Source: Acidobacteriota bacterium (GTDB lineage Bacteria; Actinomycetota; Acidimicrobiia; Spongiisociales; ZC4RG35). Taken from it: a DNA stretch of 56,934 bases. Position 1 is the stretch's first letter; each line of letters starts with the position of its first letter. The notes below the pieces were generated by a model. It had not been told where the DNA came from, did not search any database, and saw only the letters and a list, made by a program, of their open reading frames with translations. The position numbers and the translations under genes are program-made. Positions 41,103 to 49,766 of the stretch are shown here, one piece after another. Where the stretch lies: positions 1-56,934 of the forward strand of contig SMXW01000081.1 of assembly GCA_004356805.1 (NCBI GenBank), written 5' to 3'.

Positions 41103-41932
41103 AGTGCCTGACACCGAGGACAGAAGTGAGTCGATCGTGCCCGGACAACGATCCTTTCCACAGGTGTGCCGCACTTGAGACATGGTTCATCTGTCCTGGC
41201 ATAGACGCCGAGACGGCTCAGATTGTCTCCTGCTTGGCCGTCCGGAAGCAGGTAGGCCAAATCATCGAGGGTGGTTCCTCCGCTCTCGATCGCTTCGGAC
41301 AGGACTTTCTGTATGGCCAGGAGCAGCCCGGCAACTTCGGTCGCATCAAGACCACCGCCCGGTGTCAAAGGATGGATTCCGGCAAGATGAAGGGCTTCGT
41401 CGGCGTAGATGTTGCCGAGGCCGGCTATCGGACCCTGGTCCAGAAGGAGAGCCTTGATGGGGGCGGTTCGACCGTTCAGGGCCCTCATGAGAATCGGAAC
41501 ACTCGGAGGATCGACCCAAGCATCGGGGCCAAGTCTGGAAAGAGCAGAGTCTGAAAGCTCATCTTCATCAAAAACAGCTATGAAGCCAAAGGTCCGAGGA
41601 TCGATGAACCTGACCTCGGCACCGTCATCAAGTACGGCAACAAAGTGGGTGTGCGGGGCCTCTTCATCGGTTTTGGCGGCAACGCTGAACCGCCCCGACA
41701 TGCCCATGTGGGCGACCATGGTGTAGCCGTCATCCAATCCGATGACCAGGAACTTGCCGTGCCGGCCGACCGTGTCCACCCTTCTACCCGACAGCCGGGA
41801 CTCGACCTCGCCCGTCGTTGCGTTGTACCGAGCGGTGCGGGTGTGGGTCACACGAACCCTCTCAAGCCTCCGTCCCACCATGGCTTCTTCAAGATGGCGA
41901 CGTGTGATCTCGACTTCGGGGAGTTCGGGCAG
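41099..41932 (-). CDS. mutM: formamidopyrimidine-DNA glycosylase with CTG start
   Basis: Base-excision enzyme removing 8-oxoguanine and other oxidised purines. Catalysis uses the N-terminal proline exposed after methionine removal, so the protein must begin (M)PELPEVE. Here PELPEVEIT is preceded by CTG at 41932, and a GGAGG (41938-41942) stands 5 nt before it; no ATG, GTG or TTG lies at this point. The C-terminal zinc finger is CLKCGTP and HFCPRCQ. Other motifs are MGMSGRF, IDPRTFGFI and GLGNIYADEALH. The length of 277 aa is normal. Upstream in-frame starts would bury the proline and destroy activity. Confidence 0.93.
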   Translation of the reverse strand: MPELPEVEITRRHLEEAMVGRRLERVRVTHTRTARYNATTGEVESRLSGRRVDTVGRHGKFLVIGLDDGYTMVAHMGMSGRFSVAAKTDEEAPHTHFVAVLDDGAEVRFIDPRTFGFIAVFDEDELSDSALSRLGPDAWVDPPSVPILMRALNGRTAPIKALLLDQGPIAGLGNIYADEALHLAGIHPLTPGGGLDATEVAGLLLAIQKVLSEAIESGGTTLDDLAYLLPDGQAGDNLSRLGVYARTDEPCLKCGTPVERIVVRARSTHFCPRCQAL

Positions 41933-41937
41933 AAAGG

Positions 41938-41963
41938 CCTCCAATGAGGGCCCGGTTACGGTA
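41938..41963 (-). promoter_or_regulatory. ribosome binding site and -10 box of mutM, overlapping a divergent -10 box
   Basis: GGAGG at 41938-41942 positions the CTG start of mutM. TACCGT on the minus strand (41958-41963) overlaps TACGGT on the plus strand (41957-41962), which precedes the membrane protein ATG 41973 by 10 nt. The two promoters would compete. Confidence 0.45.
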
Positions 41964-41972
41964 CCCATCCCC

Positions 41973-42866
41973 ATGCAGATAGTCCCACGCCCGTTTGGCC
42001 AGATACTTGGTGACGCCCTCAGCAGGCTAGGCGGAACATGGAAGCCTCTAGCCTCTACGGCCCTCATCGTCTTCATCCCGGTCGGCATCCTGACCCTTCT
42101 CGCCTTTCAGATGACAGGTGCCGTTGATTTCCTCGAGCTTGTGTTCAACGACCCCGGGGCTCTCAATAATCTCCCCCCCGATGTGTTCCTCGAAATCTCA
42201 CAACCGTTCATACGGGCGGTCGTGATCAGTGTGGCACTCCAGTCGATCGCCACACTCTTCGTCTATCTAACGGTCCACCACGTCGTTGCTTCGGACATAT
42301 CCGGGAAGCCAGTTTCCGGATCCGCGGCGAGGCGGCACGCGTGGGGGCGCATGTGGGTTGGCCTTGTCGCCGGACTCATCGGCCTCGTTGTGGTCGGAGT
42401 GATCATCGGCATCGGCCTGGCGATCTGGGTTGTTCCGTTCGCGCTCGTCGGCACCCCCAACGCCACAAGCAGGTGGGTGGCCGTGGTCCTCTTCTTGGCC
42501 TTGGTCGGTCCCGGTATCTGGCTTCTCATTTCGTTCTCCATGATGACGTCGGTAATAGCCATTGAGAGAACGGGGCCGATCCGCGCCCTGTCACGAAGTC
42601 TCAGCTTGGTCAAAGGCCGATGGTGGCCAACGCTCGGCTTTCTGCTGATGGTGGGGCTTTTGGGATCGGTGGCGATTCAACTGATCCAACTGGTCGCGAT
42701 TCCGCTATCAGTGGTTGGAGACCTTGGTACCGGGGTCTCCCTGGTGTCGGCTTTGGGCATCGGAGCCCAGGGCTTGATAGTCGCCGGGATCGGTGCCATG
42801 TACACGGCCTGGTACATCGACCTGCGGGCACGACAGGAGGAACTGCTCAACGAGAATCTGGGGTGA
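41973..42866 (+). CDS. polytopic membrane protein (glycerophosphodiester phosphodiesterase membrane-domain-like)
   Basis: A 297-aa integral membrane protein with about six hydrophobic helices (first at residues 27-46, then near 85-105, 130-165, 180-205, 230-255 and 260-285). The amphipathic beginning FGQILGDALSRLGGTWKPL and the loop FSMMTSVIAIERTGPIRALSRSLSLVKGRWW are typical of the membrane domain seen in glycerophosphodiester phosphodiesterase fusions and in stand-alone actinobacterial proteins. No catalytic domain is present. It is the only plus-strand gene in a 13-kb minus-strand block and lies between mutM and rnc. Its 3' end is part of a 52-bp tandem duplication. Confidence 0.82.
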   Translation: MQIVPRPFGQILGDALSRLGGTWKPLASTALIVFIPVGILTLLAFQMTGAVDFLELVFNDPGALNNLPPDVFLEISQPFIRAVVISVALQSIATLFVYLTVHHVVASDISGKPVSGSAARRHAWGRMWVGLVAGLIGLVVVGVIIGIGLAIWVVPFALVGTPNATSRWVAVVLFLALVGPGIWLLISFSMMTSVIAIERTGPIRALSRSLSLVKGRWWPTLGFLLMVGLLGSVAIQLIQLVAIPLSVVGDLGTGVSLVSALGIGAQGLIVAGIGAMYTAWYIDLRARQEELLNENLG

Positions 42867-42952
42867 GCGAAGCGAGAGCCTCCTGGACGGCGGACTGCTC
42901 AACGAGAATCTGAGCTGAGCGAAGCGAGAGCCTCCTGGGCGGCGGACTGCTC
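42842..42952. repeat. 52-bp tandem duplication, two full copies and a 7-bp start of a third
   Basis: Copy 1 is 42842-42893 and copy 2 is 42894-42945, both beginning ACTGCTCAACGAGAATCTG; ACTGCTC recurs at 42946. The copies differ at a few positions. Each holds the end of the membrane gene on one strand and the rnc C-terminal codons on the other, so the event duplicated the convergent 3' ends and left a free second rnc tail in copy 1. Confidence 0.92.
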
Positions 42953-43573
42953 GGCAGCCTTCTTCGATCGACCCTCACCCGACCCCAATCGACTGCCGTC
43001 AACGTAAACGACGGCCCGGAACTGACGACTGTGGTCTGGACCACTGCCTTCAACCTCGTAGACAGGTCGTCTGCCGTCACGGGCAACGTGCTCTTGGAGT
43101 CGAGTCTTGTAGTCCTTGATGCCCGGGCTCTTGGCTCGGTCGGCCACCCGATCGGCCCAGAGTGAGAGGATGATTTTCCCAACGGAGTCGATTCCGGAGT
43201 CGAGGTATACCGACCCCAGGATCGCCTCAACCGCGTCGGCGAGGATGGAATCCTTTTCACGACCACCCGTTCGTTCTTCGCCCTGGGCGAGTTCGATATG
43301 GGCCCCGAGGTCGATCGATCTTGCAATCTCGGCGAGAGCGGAACCGCTGACAACGGCCGCGCGGACCTTCGCCATCTGCCCCTCGGCCAGGTGGGGGTAT
43401 GACTCGTAGAGCAGATCCGTGATCACAAGCTGCAGAACTGCATCGCCAAGAAACTCGAGACGCTCGTTGTCGTTGCGAGACGGGTCATCCGAGCTCACCG
43501 ACCGATGGGTTAGCGCGAGGCGAAGCAGTCCAGGGTTCTCAAAGGTGTAGCCCAGCTTGTCTTCGAGGGTCAT
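42899..43573 (-). CDS. rnc: ribonuclease III
   Basis: Double-strand-specific endonuclease maturing rRNA and other RNAs. The RNase III signature is NERLEFLGDAVL (Glu40, Asp44), the second acidic pair lies in DSILADAVEAILGSVYLDSG, and the C-terminal dsRNA-binding domain runs from about residue 150 (DYKTRLQEHVARDGRRPVYEV) to KKAAEQSAAQEAL. At 224 aa it is normal. The ATG overlaps the plsX stop by 4 nt. The last codons (SSDSR, stop) fall in copy 2 of a 52-bp tandem repeat. Confidence 0.96.
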   Translation of the reverse strand: MTLEDKLGYTFENPGLLRLALTHRSVSSDDPSRNDNERLEFLGDAVLQLVITDLLYESYPHLAEGQMAKVRAAVVSGSALAEIARSIDLGAHIELAQGEERTGGREKDSILADAVEAILGSVYLDSGIDSVGKIILSLWADRVADRAKSPGIKDYKTRLQEHVARDGRRPVYEVEGSGPDHSRQFRAVVYVDGSRLGSGEGRSKKAAEQSAAQEALASLSSDSR

Positions 43574-44538
43574 GGCAGCTGTTCGGCCAGCCGTCCCGGC
43601 AGGTCGCCCTCTGCGCTGTCCCTGGCCAAGGCGAGCGCGTTGGAGATAGCCACTCGACTCGAACTTCCGTGGGCGATCACTGCAACCGATTTCACTCCGA
43701 GAAGTTGCGCTCCTCCGTAGGTTTCGTAGTCCAGCATCTCCTCGACTGCCGCGATAACAGGAAAGACTTGCTCCTGAATATCGGGTGACAGCTTCGAGAG
43801 CGCCTCGAGAAGATATTGGGTCACGAGCTTCGATGTGCCTTCGGTCGTCTTGAGGAAGACATTGCCGGTGAAGCCGTCGGTGACGATGACGTCCGCTTTG
43901 TCTGTCGCAATGTCCCGACCTTCGAGGTTTCCCACAAAATTCGTCGGGCCGGCGTCAAGCAGGTCATAGGCCGCTCGTTCGAGGTCACGCCCCTTCCCCT
44001 TTTCCTCTCCAATGGAGAGAAGGCCGACGCGCGGATCCTCCAGGCCGAACAGCGCCTGAACCGCCACCGAGCCCATGATCCCGAACTGAGCGAGTTGTTC
44101 AGGCTTGACGTCAAGATTGGCACCGGAGTCCAACACAAGCGTTGGTGTCACCGGGGTCGGGAATATGGTGGCTATCGCTGGCCGCGAAACACCTTTGATT
44201 CGTCCAATGAGGATCGCAGCCGCAGCCATGGCTGCCCCTGTCGACCCGGCGGAGACGAACCCATCCGCTGACCCTTCCGCGACCAGTCTCGCGGCGACGT
44301 TTATCGACGCCTCAGGCTTCTCTCTGAGCGCCCGGCCAGGATCGTCGCCCATGCCAACGACGTCGGCCGCGTCAACAATCGGAAGACGGGTTCCCAGCTT
44401 GGACAACTCGATTTCAAGAGAATCGTGACGCCCTACCAGAACCACATCCACCCCACGGCGTGCAGCCTCAACCGCACCGGCAACGGTTTCGGATGGGGCG
44501 AGGTCGCCCCCCATGGCGTCGAGGGCGATGCGGGTCAA
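43570..44538 (-). CDS. plsX: phosphate acyltransferase PlsX
   Basis: Converts acyl-ACP to acyl phosphate, the donor for phospholipid synthesis. The family start RIALDAMGGDLAPSETVAGA is preceded by TTG 44538, which I take as the initiator; the upstream frame is a shadow of rpmF. Other signatures are FVSAGSTGAAMAAAAILIGRIKG, LDSGANLDVKPEQLAQFGIMG and VTDGFTGNVFLKTTEG. The gene follows rpmF by 5 nt, a near-universal pair. Unlike many Gram-positives, no fabH, fabD or fabG follows; rnc comes next. Confidence 0.95.
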   Translation of the reverse strand: MTRIALDAMGGDLAPSETVAGAVEAARRGVDVVLVGRHDSLEIELSKLGTRLPIVDAADVVGMGDDPGRALREKPEASINVAARLVAEGSADGFVSAGSTGAAMAAAAILIGRIKGVSRPAIATIFPTPVTPTLVLDSGANLDVKPEQLAQFGIMGSVAVQALFGLEDPRVGLLSIGEEKGKGRDLERAAYDLLDAGPTNFVGNLEGRDIATDKADVIVTDGFTGNVFLKTTEGTSKLVTQYLLEALSKLSPDIQEQVFPVIAAVEEMLDYETYGGAQLLGVKSVAVIAHGSSSRVAISNALALARDSAEGDLPGRLAEQLP

Positions 44539-44543
44539 TTCAC

Positions 44544-44720
44544 TCAGTCGGCCTCGAGTACTTCGCGGCCGGCGTAGGTTCCACACTCACGACAGACGCG
44601 GTGAGGAAGCTTTGGCTTGCCACACTGCTCACACGCCACAGTGCTCGGAGCGGAGACCTTCCAGGCTGCCTTGCGTTGACGGGTCCGAGAGCGCGACATC
44701 TTTTTCTTGGGCACGGCCAT
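44544..44720 (-). CDS. rpmF: 50S ribosomal protein L32
   Basis: 58-aa ribosomal protein. MAVPKKKMSRSRTRQRKAAW is the invariant start, and CEQCGKPKLPHRVCREC keeps all four zinc-binding cysteines, so this is the zinc-dependent (C+) version. The ATG at 44720 is chosen by homology over the one at 44729. Confidence 0.97.
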   Translation of the reverse strand: MAVPKKKMSRSRTRQRKAAWKVSAPSTVACEQCGKPKLPHRVCRECGTYAGREVLEAD

Positions 44721-44740
44721 GTCGGGCACTCCTTGGTTTC

Positions 44741-45232
44741 TCAGGAATCGAATAGATCTTTCAGGACGGCAAAGGGGGACCCAGGGTCCTCTCCATGCCC
44801 GTCACAGGGGTCACTATTCAAGTCGGTTCCACAAATTGGGCAAAGTCCCTTGCAATCTTCTCGGCAAACAGGGGTCGCCGGAATGCTCAGCGCCAACTCG
44901 TCGGTGGCAATCCCGCCAACATCGATCTCTTTGTCGACAATGGCGTAGCCATCCTCATCCGGCGTGACCGAGAAGTGCTGCAAGCCCTCCGATTCGAGCT
45001 GCTCCTCCCACTCCGTGAGACAACGCACGCAGGTGAGGCGGGCGTTTGCAGATACCCGAAAGTTGGCCTGGACGCCGTCAACCGTCCCCACAACCACGCC
45101 TGTGACCGCCATAGGGCCTTTGACGGTTGAATCGCCCACCCGAAGGGAAACATCGCGAATCCCGGAGAATTTCCGTTCCGTCTCGAGGTGTCCGGCCAGG
45201 TCACCGACACTGATGACCAGGTCGGCGCCCAT
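44741..45232 (-). CDS. DUF177 (YceD) family protein
   Basis: 163-aa protein of the family encoded before rpmF in most bacteria and linked to 23S rRNA or ribosome maturation. It carries two cysteine pairs, CVRC in the middle and CREDCKGLCPICG near the end, suggesting a bound metal. ATG 45232 (MGADLVISVGDL) is preferred over 45289, which lies inside the upstream gene. It overlaps no neighbour but is only a few bases from each. Confidence 0.9.
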   Translation of the reverse strand: MGADLVISVGDLAGHLETERKFSGIRDVSLRVGDSTVKGPMAVTGVVVGTVDGVQANFRVSANARLTCVRCLTEWEEQLESEGLQHFSVTPDEDGYAIVDKEIDVGGIATDELALSIPATPVCREDCKGLCPICGTDLNSDPCDGHGEDPGSPFAVLKDLFDS

Positions 45233-45233
45233 G

Positions 45234-45773
45234 TCAGATCGGGACTTCGGGTGGCCGGGGTCTCGCCTGGTGGAGCTCGTTTCGGGCATCCTTGACCTGG
45301 GCCGTTATGTCATCGAGGAGCCCCTCGACCCGTTGCAGCTTCTTCTCGATCTCGTCTTCGGTCTCGAGTCGGAGACGCCGAGCATCACCTTCGGCCCGGC
45401 GGACAAGGATGTTGGCCTCCTCAACTGCCTCGGCAATGATGTTTGATGCCGAGACCATTTCGTCCGCCTCGGTCCGGGCCTTCTCCATGATCTCGCGGGC
45501 TTTCTCATTCGTCCGAGAAATGAACGCCTCGCGCTCGCGGACCATCCAGCGGGCCGCCCGTAGTTCGTCTGGAACGCTTGCCCGAAGAGTCTCGAGAAGA
45601 CCGAGAAAGGCATCCCGATCGACGAGGGCATTGGACGACAACGGCATCGTCTTCGCCTCGTGGAGGTGGACCATCAGGTCGTCGACGATGTCGAGGATGT
45701 CGGTTGGCTCCGGACGGCCAGAGGGATCCACAACAACCTCGGAGCCGATATCTATCTTTATGTCCTGGCTCAT
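45234..45773 (-). CDS. coiled-coil DivIVA-like protein
   Basis: 179-aa protein, mostly coiled coil from about residue 65 to 165 (REREAFISRTNEKAREIMEKARTEADEM and following), with a small N-terminal region containing DILDIVDDLMVHLHEAKTMP. Proteins of this kind stand between coaD and DUF177 in actinobacteria and are annotated as DivIVA- or ATP-synthase-B-like; they are thought to act in cell division or septum organisation. The evidence here is shape and position, not a clear motif. Confidence 0.8.
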   Translation of the reverse strand: MSQDIKIDIGSEVVVDPSGRPEPTDILDIVDDLMVHLHEAKTMPLSSNALVDRDAFLGLLETLRASVPDELRAARWMVREREAFISRTNEKAREIMEKARTEADEMVSASNIIAEAVEEANILVRRAEGDARRLRLETEDEIEKKLQRVEGLLDDITAQVKDARNELHQARPRPPEVPI

Positions 45774-46237
45774 GACAACCGCTCCTTCAATGCGCTCTCC
45801 ACCACGTCGGGGACCAGACCGTTCATCGATCCACCGAGCCTTGCAACCTCTTTGACCAGCGACGAGGAAATAAACCCGTACTCCGGGTGGGTGGGCATGA
45901 AGACCGTTTCCATCCCGGTCAGATGTCTGTTCATCTGGGCCATCTGATTCTCATACTCATAATCGTCGACCGTTCGCAACCCTTTGACCACGACGTCTGC
46001 GCCGACTTCCCGTGCATGATCGACCAGCAATCCGCTGAAAACAATGACTTCGACGTCGTCGCCGTGGATCTCGTTGATCATCCCGACCCGCTCGTCCACG
46101 CTGAACATAGAGTTCTTGGAAGGGTTATCGAGCACCGAGACAACCACCCGGTCGAAAGCGGAAACGACGCGATTGATCACATCGACATGCCCGTTCGTCG
46201 GCGGGTCGAAGCTGCCGGGACACAATGCGGTTGTCAT
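45770..46237 (-). CDS. coaD: phosphopantetheine adenylyltransferase
   Basis: Transfers AMP from ATP to 4'-phosphopantetheine in coenzyme A synthesis. The nucleotidyltransferase motif is CPGSFDPPTNGHVDVI and the second is EYGFISSSLVKEVARLGG. At 155 aa the size is normal. It overlaps rsmD by 4 nt upstream and the coiled-coil gene by 4 nt downstream, in the typical rsmD-coaD order. Confidence 0.97.
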   Translation of the reverse strand: MTTALCPGSFDPPTNGHVDVINRVVSAFDRVVVSVLDNPSKNSMFSVDERVGMINEIHGDDVEVIVFSGLLVDHAREVGADVVVKGLRTVDDYEYENQMAQMNRHLTGMETVFMPTHPEYGFISSSLVKEVARLGGSMNGLVPDVVESALKERLS

Positions 46238-46782
46238 TCTGAGCTTTCTACCTTCTCGTACCGAAGAATTCTGGTATCTCCGTAGCGCTTATTGGTGGCA
46301 ACTCGCCAGTTTTCGGGCACATCAGGGATCCTGTCGGTATGGCGACGTGAAACCACAACCTCGGCACTCGGCAACAAAAACCGATCGAGGGTTGTCAGAT
46401 CCCTCTCCATGATACCGGTGTCCTGGTCCCAAGGAGGATCCATGAAAACGATGTGAAACCGGTCATCGGACCTGTTCAGGAAGCTCTGCACGGTGGCATC
46501 GACCACACTCCCGCCCAGAGCGACTGAAGCGATGTTCGACCTCAACGCGATCAGGGCCTTTCTCCCGTTTTCGACAAAAACCACCGACTCCGCACCCCTG
46601 GACAACGCTTCCAATCCAAAGGACCCCGATCCTGCGTATAGATCAGCGACGACGGCTTCGGAGACCCAACTTCCCAAGGAGGAGAAAACGGCCTCCCTCA
46701 CTCGATCGGCAACAGGACGCGTCCCACTCGTGTCCGGCGCCTTGATCCGCCTCCCCCGCGCGACGCCACCGATGATTCTCAT
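46234..46782 (-). CDS. rsmD: 16S rRNA (guanine966-N2)-methyltransferase
   Basis: S-adenosylmethionine-dependent methyltransferase acting on G966 of 16S rRNA. RIIGGVARGRRI at the start, RPVADRVREAVFSSL, the cofactor motif DLYAGSGSFGLEALSRGA and the catalytic DPPW are clear. ATG 46782 fits homologues; the longer frame from 46851 lies in recG. The length of 182 aa is normal. Confidence 0.95.
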   Translation of the reverse strand: MRIIGGVARGRRIKAPDTSGTRPVADRVREAVFSSLGSWVSEAVVADLYAGSGSFGLEALSRGAESVVFVENGRKALIALRSNIASVALGGSVVDATVQSFLNRSDDRFHIVFMDPPWDQDTGIMERDLTTLDRFLLPSAEVVVSRRHTDRIPDVPENWRVATNKRYGDTRILRYEKVESSE

Positions 46783-46798
46783 GTGGCGCGACCCAGCA

Positions 46799-48964
46799 TC
46801 ACCCGACGAACAGCCATTCGACCTGGTCACCGAGCATCGCCCTGACCTCACTGATGAGATCGGGGTGGTTTTTCAGATGCGGATCGGAGTCGACGAGACC
46901 GAACGCATCTCGCCTTGCCGCAACCAGCAGCTCGAAATCCTCGAGGATGTCGGCAAGCTTCAGGTCTTTGACTCCTGATTGACGTGTTCCCAAGACTGTG
47001 CCCTGACCACGAATCCGCAGATCCTCCTCGGCGAGCCGGAATCCATCGTTGGTGGCCACCATCGCTGCCAGACGCCCCTCCCCCTCTTCTGTCGTTGCGT
47101 CGGCGATCAGCAGGCAAGTACCCGGATGCTGCCCGCGCCCAACTCTCCCTCTGAGTTGATGGAGTTGGCTCAGACCGAAGCGGTCGGCGTCCTCGATGAC
47201 CATCACCGTGGCGTTGGGGATATCGATGCCGACCTCGATGACTGTGGTGGAGACCAGGACGTCGAGATCGCCAGCCCGGAAGTCGCTCATGACTGCCTCT
47301 TTATCGGCGGACCTCAGCTGACCGTGGATGAGACCAACCCGAAGCTCCGCCAGCAAACCAGAGAGTCGCTTGTGTTCGGCGACGGCGGAGGCTGCCTCCA
47401 CCTTTGGGCTGTCCTCGACCAATGGACACACGACAAATGCCTGACGTCCCTGGGCGATCTCCTTCTCGATGAGCTTCCAGGCGGTACCTTCCTCCATCTT
47501 TGACAGGAGAGTGGTGCCAACAGGAGTACGCCCCGGTGGCATCTCATCGATGACCGACACGTCGAGATCTCCGTAGAGGGTCATCGACAGGGTCCGCGGG
47601 ATCGGTGTGGCAGTCATTATCAGAAGGTCGGGCTCCACCAGATCGGCCTTCTCTTTGAGTTGCACACGCTGCGCAACGCCAAACCGGTGCTGTTCGTCGA
47701 CCACGACAACACCAAGACGGTGGAAGTGGACGCCCTCCTGTATGAGGGCGTGGGTGCCTACCACGAGATCGACTTGACCCGCCGCGATGTCCTCGAGCAG
47801 CCCGGCCTTGGTGATGTCGGGCCGGTAGTTGGCGGTGGCGACAGAGCCGGTGAGGAGGGCAAGATGGACTGCCGGCTCCCCGCTGTCAAACAAGCTGTCC
47901 ATGCCCATCTGGGCCCCGGCCCCCTGGAGACCCGGTGACAAACCAGCCTCGGCTAGAAGCTCACGGACACCTAGATAGTGCTGACCGGCCAAAACCTCGG
48001 TTGGAGCCATGATCGCTCCCTGCCAACCACCTTCGATGCCGTGGAGCAACGTGGACACCGCAACCACGGTCTTGCCCGATCCGACCTCGCCCTGAAGTAG
48101 ACGGTGCATCGGGTGTGGCACTTTCAGGTCGGCCTCGATCTCACTCAAAACCCGGGTTTGTGCCGCTGTGAGGCTGTAGGGCAGACCTTGGAGAAATTGG
48201 CGGACAAGATCACCAGACGCCTCGTGGGCGACACCGGTAGCCTCGATCATCTGCTTGCGCTTCTGAACGGCAAGAGCCAACTCGAGTCGAAACAACTCGT
48301 CGTACACGAGTCGTTCGCGGGCAGGACCCACGTCCTCGATTGTCTCGGGGAAGTGGATGACGCCGAAGGCCTGGTCCCGATCCATCAACCCGTGCGCCTC
48401 GATGAACTCCGGGGGAACGGCGTCCTCGATGGGTCGGGAGCGAAGCAGTGCATTGTGGATGGCACGACGCATGATCCCCGGACTGACCTCCCCCACCGAT
48501 CCGTGAATCGGCACTATTCGGCCCGTGATGAGACTCTCCGAGGGCGAGTCGAGGACGTCGACCGCCGGGCTCTTCATCTGCAATGCCCCTCGGAAAGACT
48601 CGACGACACCGGAGAGGGCAACCTGAGCGCCTTTCGTCAGTTGACGTTTTCGAAAAGTTTGGTTGAACCAAACCGCCTTGATGGTGGCGCTCTCATCAGC
48701 GATTAGCGCTTCGATGATCGCCAGATTGCGTCGGGGGCGCCGCATGGACACCGAGCGCACCTCCCCGATGACGGTCACCTCGGAACCGATCGGGATCTGG
48801 GCGATCGGCGACTTGATGGAGCGATCGATATAGCGGCGCGGCACATGATGAAGCAGATCGGCCACACTGTCGATACCTGCCTTCGCTAGGGCCGAGGACC
48901 GCTTGCCGCCCAGACCCTTCACTTCGGAGGTGCCAATCTGGGCAAGACGGCTCAGCGATGCCAC
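46799..48964 (-). CDS. recG: ATP-dependent DNA helicase RecG
   Basis: Fork-remodelling helicase. An N-terminal wedge with OB fold ([17 protein letters not shown]) is followed by helicase motifs: Walker [19 protein letters not shown] box [54 protein letters not shown] and the C-terminal [14 protein letters not shown]. At 721 aa it is full length. The start is GTG 48964, 6 nt after a TACCGT box. It leads the long recG-rsmD-coaD transcript and is divergent from rpmB. Confidence 0.97.
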   Translation of the reverse strand: MASLSRLAQIGTSEVKGLGGKRSSALAKAGIDSVADLLHHVPRRYIDRSIKSPIAQIPIGSEVTVIGEVRSVSMRRPRRNLAIIEALIADESATIKAVWFNQTFRKRQLTKGAQVALSGVVESFRGALQMKSPAVDVLDSPSESLITGRIVPIHGSVGEVSPGIMRRAIHNALLRSRPIEDAVPPEFIEAHGLMDRDQAFGVIHFPETIEDVGPARERLVYDELFRLELALAVQKRKQMIEATGVAHEASGDLVRQFLQGLPYSLTAAQTRVLSEIEADLKVPHPMHRLLQGEVGSGKTVVAVSTLLHGIEGGWQGAIMAPTEVLAGQHYLGVRELLAEAGLSPGLQGAGAQMGMDSLFDSGEPAVHLALLTGSVATANYRPDITKAGLLEDIAAGQVDLVVGTHALIQEGVHFHRLGVVVVDEQHRFGVAQRVQLKEKADLVEPDLLIMTATPIPRTLSMTLYGDLDVSVIDEMPPGRTPVGTTLLSKMEEGTAWKLIEKEIAQGRQAFVVCPLVEDSPKVEAASAVAEHKRLSGLLAELRVGLIHGQLRSADKEAVMSDFRAGDLDVLVSTTVIEVGIDIPNATVMVIEDADRFGLSQLHQLRGRVGRGQHPGTCLLIADATTEEGEGRLAAMVATNDGFRLAEEDLRIRGQGTVLGTRQSGVKDLKLADILEDFELLVAARRDAFGLVDSDPHLKNHPDLISEVRAMLGDQVEWLFVG

Positions 48965-48970
48965 ATGTGC

Positions 48971-48976
48971 ACGGTA
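48971..48976 (-). promoter_or_regulatory. -10 box of recG (leaderless type)
   Basis: TACCGT on the minus strand ends 6 nt before GTG 48964. In the same gap, TATCAT at 49009-49014 on the plus strand may serve rpmB, which has an AGGAG further down. Confidence 0.47.
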
Positions 48977-49081
48977 ACGGTCGGGTGGGACTTGAAAGGG
49001 AAGGTGGCTATCATTCCGGCTCGGTCGCTGCGGATCGACTCGATCCGTTTAGCCTCTCTGACCACTCCAGGAGCTTCAATC

Positions 49082-49270
49082 ATGTCTTATCGGTGCGAGA
49101 TCTGCGGTAAGGAGCCGAGCTACGGCAAATCCGTGAGCTTCTCCCACAAACGCAGCAACCGCCGCTGGCTGCCCAATATTCAGAAGATTCGCGTCAAACA
49201 CGGCTCCAACACCCGCAGGGCTCGCGTCTGCACCTCATGCATCCGGGCGGGCAAAGTAGTCAAGGCCTGA
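49082..49270 (+). CDS. rpmB: 50S ribosomal protein L28
   Basis: 62-aa ribosomal protein: [21 protein letters not shown], then [13 protein letters not shown] and [13 protein letters not shown]. The cysteine pairs CEIC and CTSC make it the zinc-binding version. ATG 49082 follows an AGGAG; the longer open frame from 48965 is rejected on length. Divergent from recG, as often seen. Confidence 0.96.
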   Translation: MSYRCEICGKEPSYGKSVSFSHKRSNRRWLPNIQKIRVKHGSNTRRARVCTSCIRAGKVVKA

Positions 49271-49274
49271 GACG

Positions 49275-49490
49275 ATGGATCAGGGCGTCGTCAAGAGCTA
49301 CGACCCCGTGACCGGTGCTGGAATCGTGGTCCGCGATGTGGATCGCTTCGAGGTATACCTTCGCCCCGGCTCACTCAAGGGGTCTGTCTTCCGCAACCTC
49401 CGTCAGGGTCAACGGATCCTGTTCGATTCCGTTGAAGATGACGGCCTTACCTTCGTCACATCGGTACGACTGGGACAAGACGGCTATTGA
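49275..49490 (+). CDS. small cold-shock-domain-like (OB-fold) protein
   Basis: 71-aa protein patterned like a cold-shock domain: GVVKSYDPVTGAGIVV, VYLRPGSLKGSVFRNLRQGQRILFDSV and LTFVTSVRL. The aromatic RNP1 motif (KGFGFI) is degenerate, being replaced by GAGIVV, so nucleic-acid binding is uncertain. It begins 4 nt after rpmB and is probably cotranscribed. Confidence 0.75.
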   Translation: MDQGVVKSYDPVTGAGIVVRDVDRFEVYLRPGSLKGSVFRNLRQGQRILFDSVEDDGLTFVTSVRLGQDGY

Positions 49491-49521
49491 TCCACTAGTG
49501 TCGCTCGCCCCAGAGAGTGTT

Positions 49522-49527
49522 AGGAGG
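49522..49527 (+). promoter_or_regulatory. ribosome binding site of the Lrp/AsnC-like gene
   Basis: AGGAGG, 5 nt before TTG 49533 and 8 nt before GTG 49536. Both starts are compatible. Confidence 0.6.
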
Positions 49528-49532
49528 CTCAG

Positions 49533-49766
49533 TTGGTGCAGGCTTATGTCCTGATCCAGACGGAGGTTGGCAAGGCCGCCATCGTCGCAGAAGAAGTACG
49601 CGTGATCCTTGGCGTTGAGAGCGCTGACGACGTGACAGGCCCTTACGACGTCATCGTCAAGGCGACCAGCGAGGACGTCGACTCACTTGGCAAGCTCGTA
49701 GTGGCCAAAATCCAGGCAGTGGACGGCATTACCCGCACACTCACCTGCCCGGTGGTGCACCTCTAG
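49533..49766 (+). CDS. stand-alone Lrp/AsnC ligand-binding (RAM) domain protein
   Basis: 77-aa protein corresponding to the effector domain of Lrp/AsnC regulators: VQAYVLIQTEVGKAAIVAEEV, then GVESADDVTGPYDVIVKATSE and VDGITRTLTCPVV, an alpha/beta-barrel that forms dimers and oligomers. The DNA-binding part is absent, so it is not itself a classical regulator. Stand-alone RAM proteins bind amino acids or partners; the role here is unknown. A strong AGGAGG precedes the TTG/GTG start. Confidence 0.88.
   Translation: MVQAYVLIQTEVGKAAIVAEEVRVILGVESADDVTGPYDVIVKATSEDVDSLGKLVVAKIQAVDGITRTLTCPVVHL

Noticed and set aside
42842-42952. The tandem repeat as a CRISPR array or insertion-sequence end
   Set aside because: Units are contiguous without spacers, number only two, and consist of duplicated coding ends. 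There is no transposase nearby.
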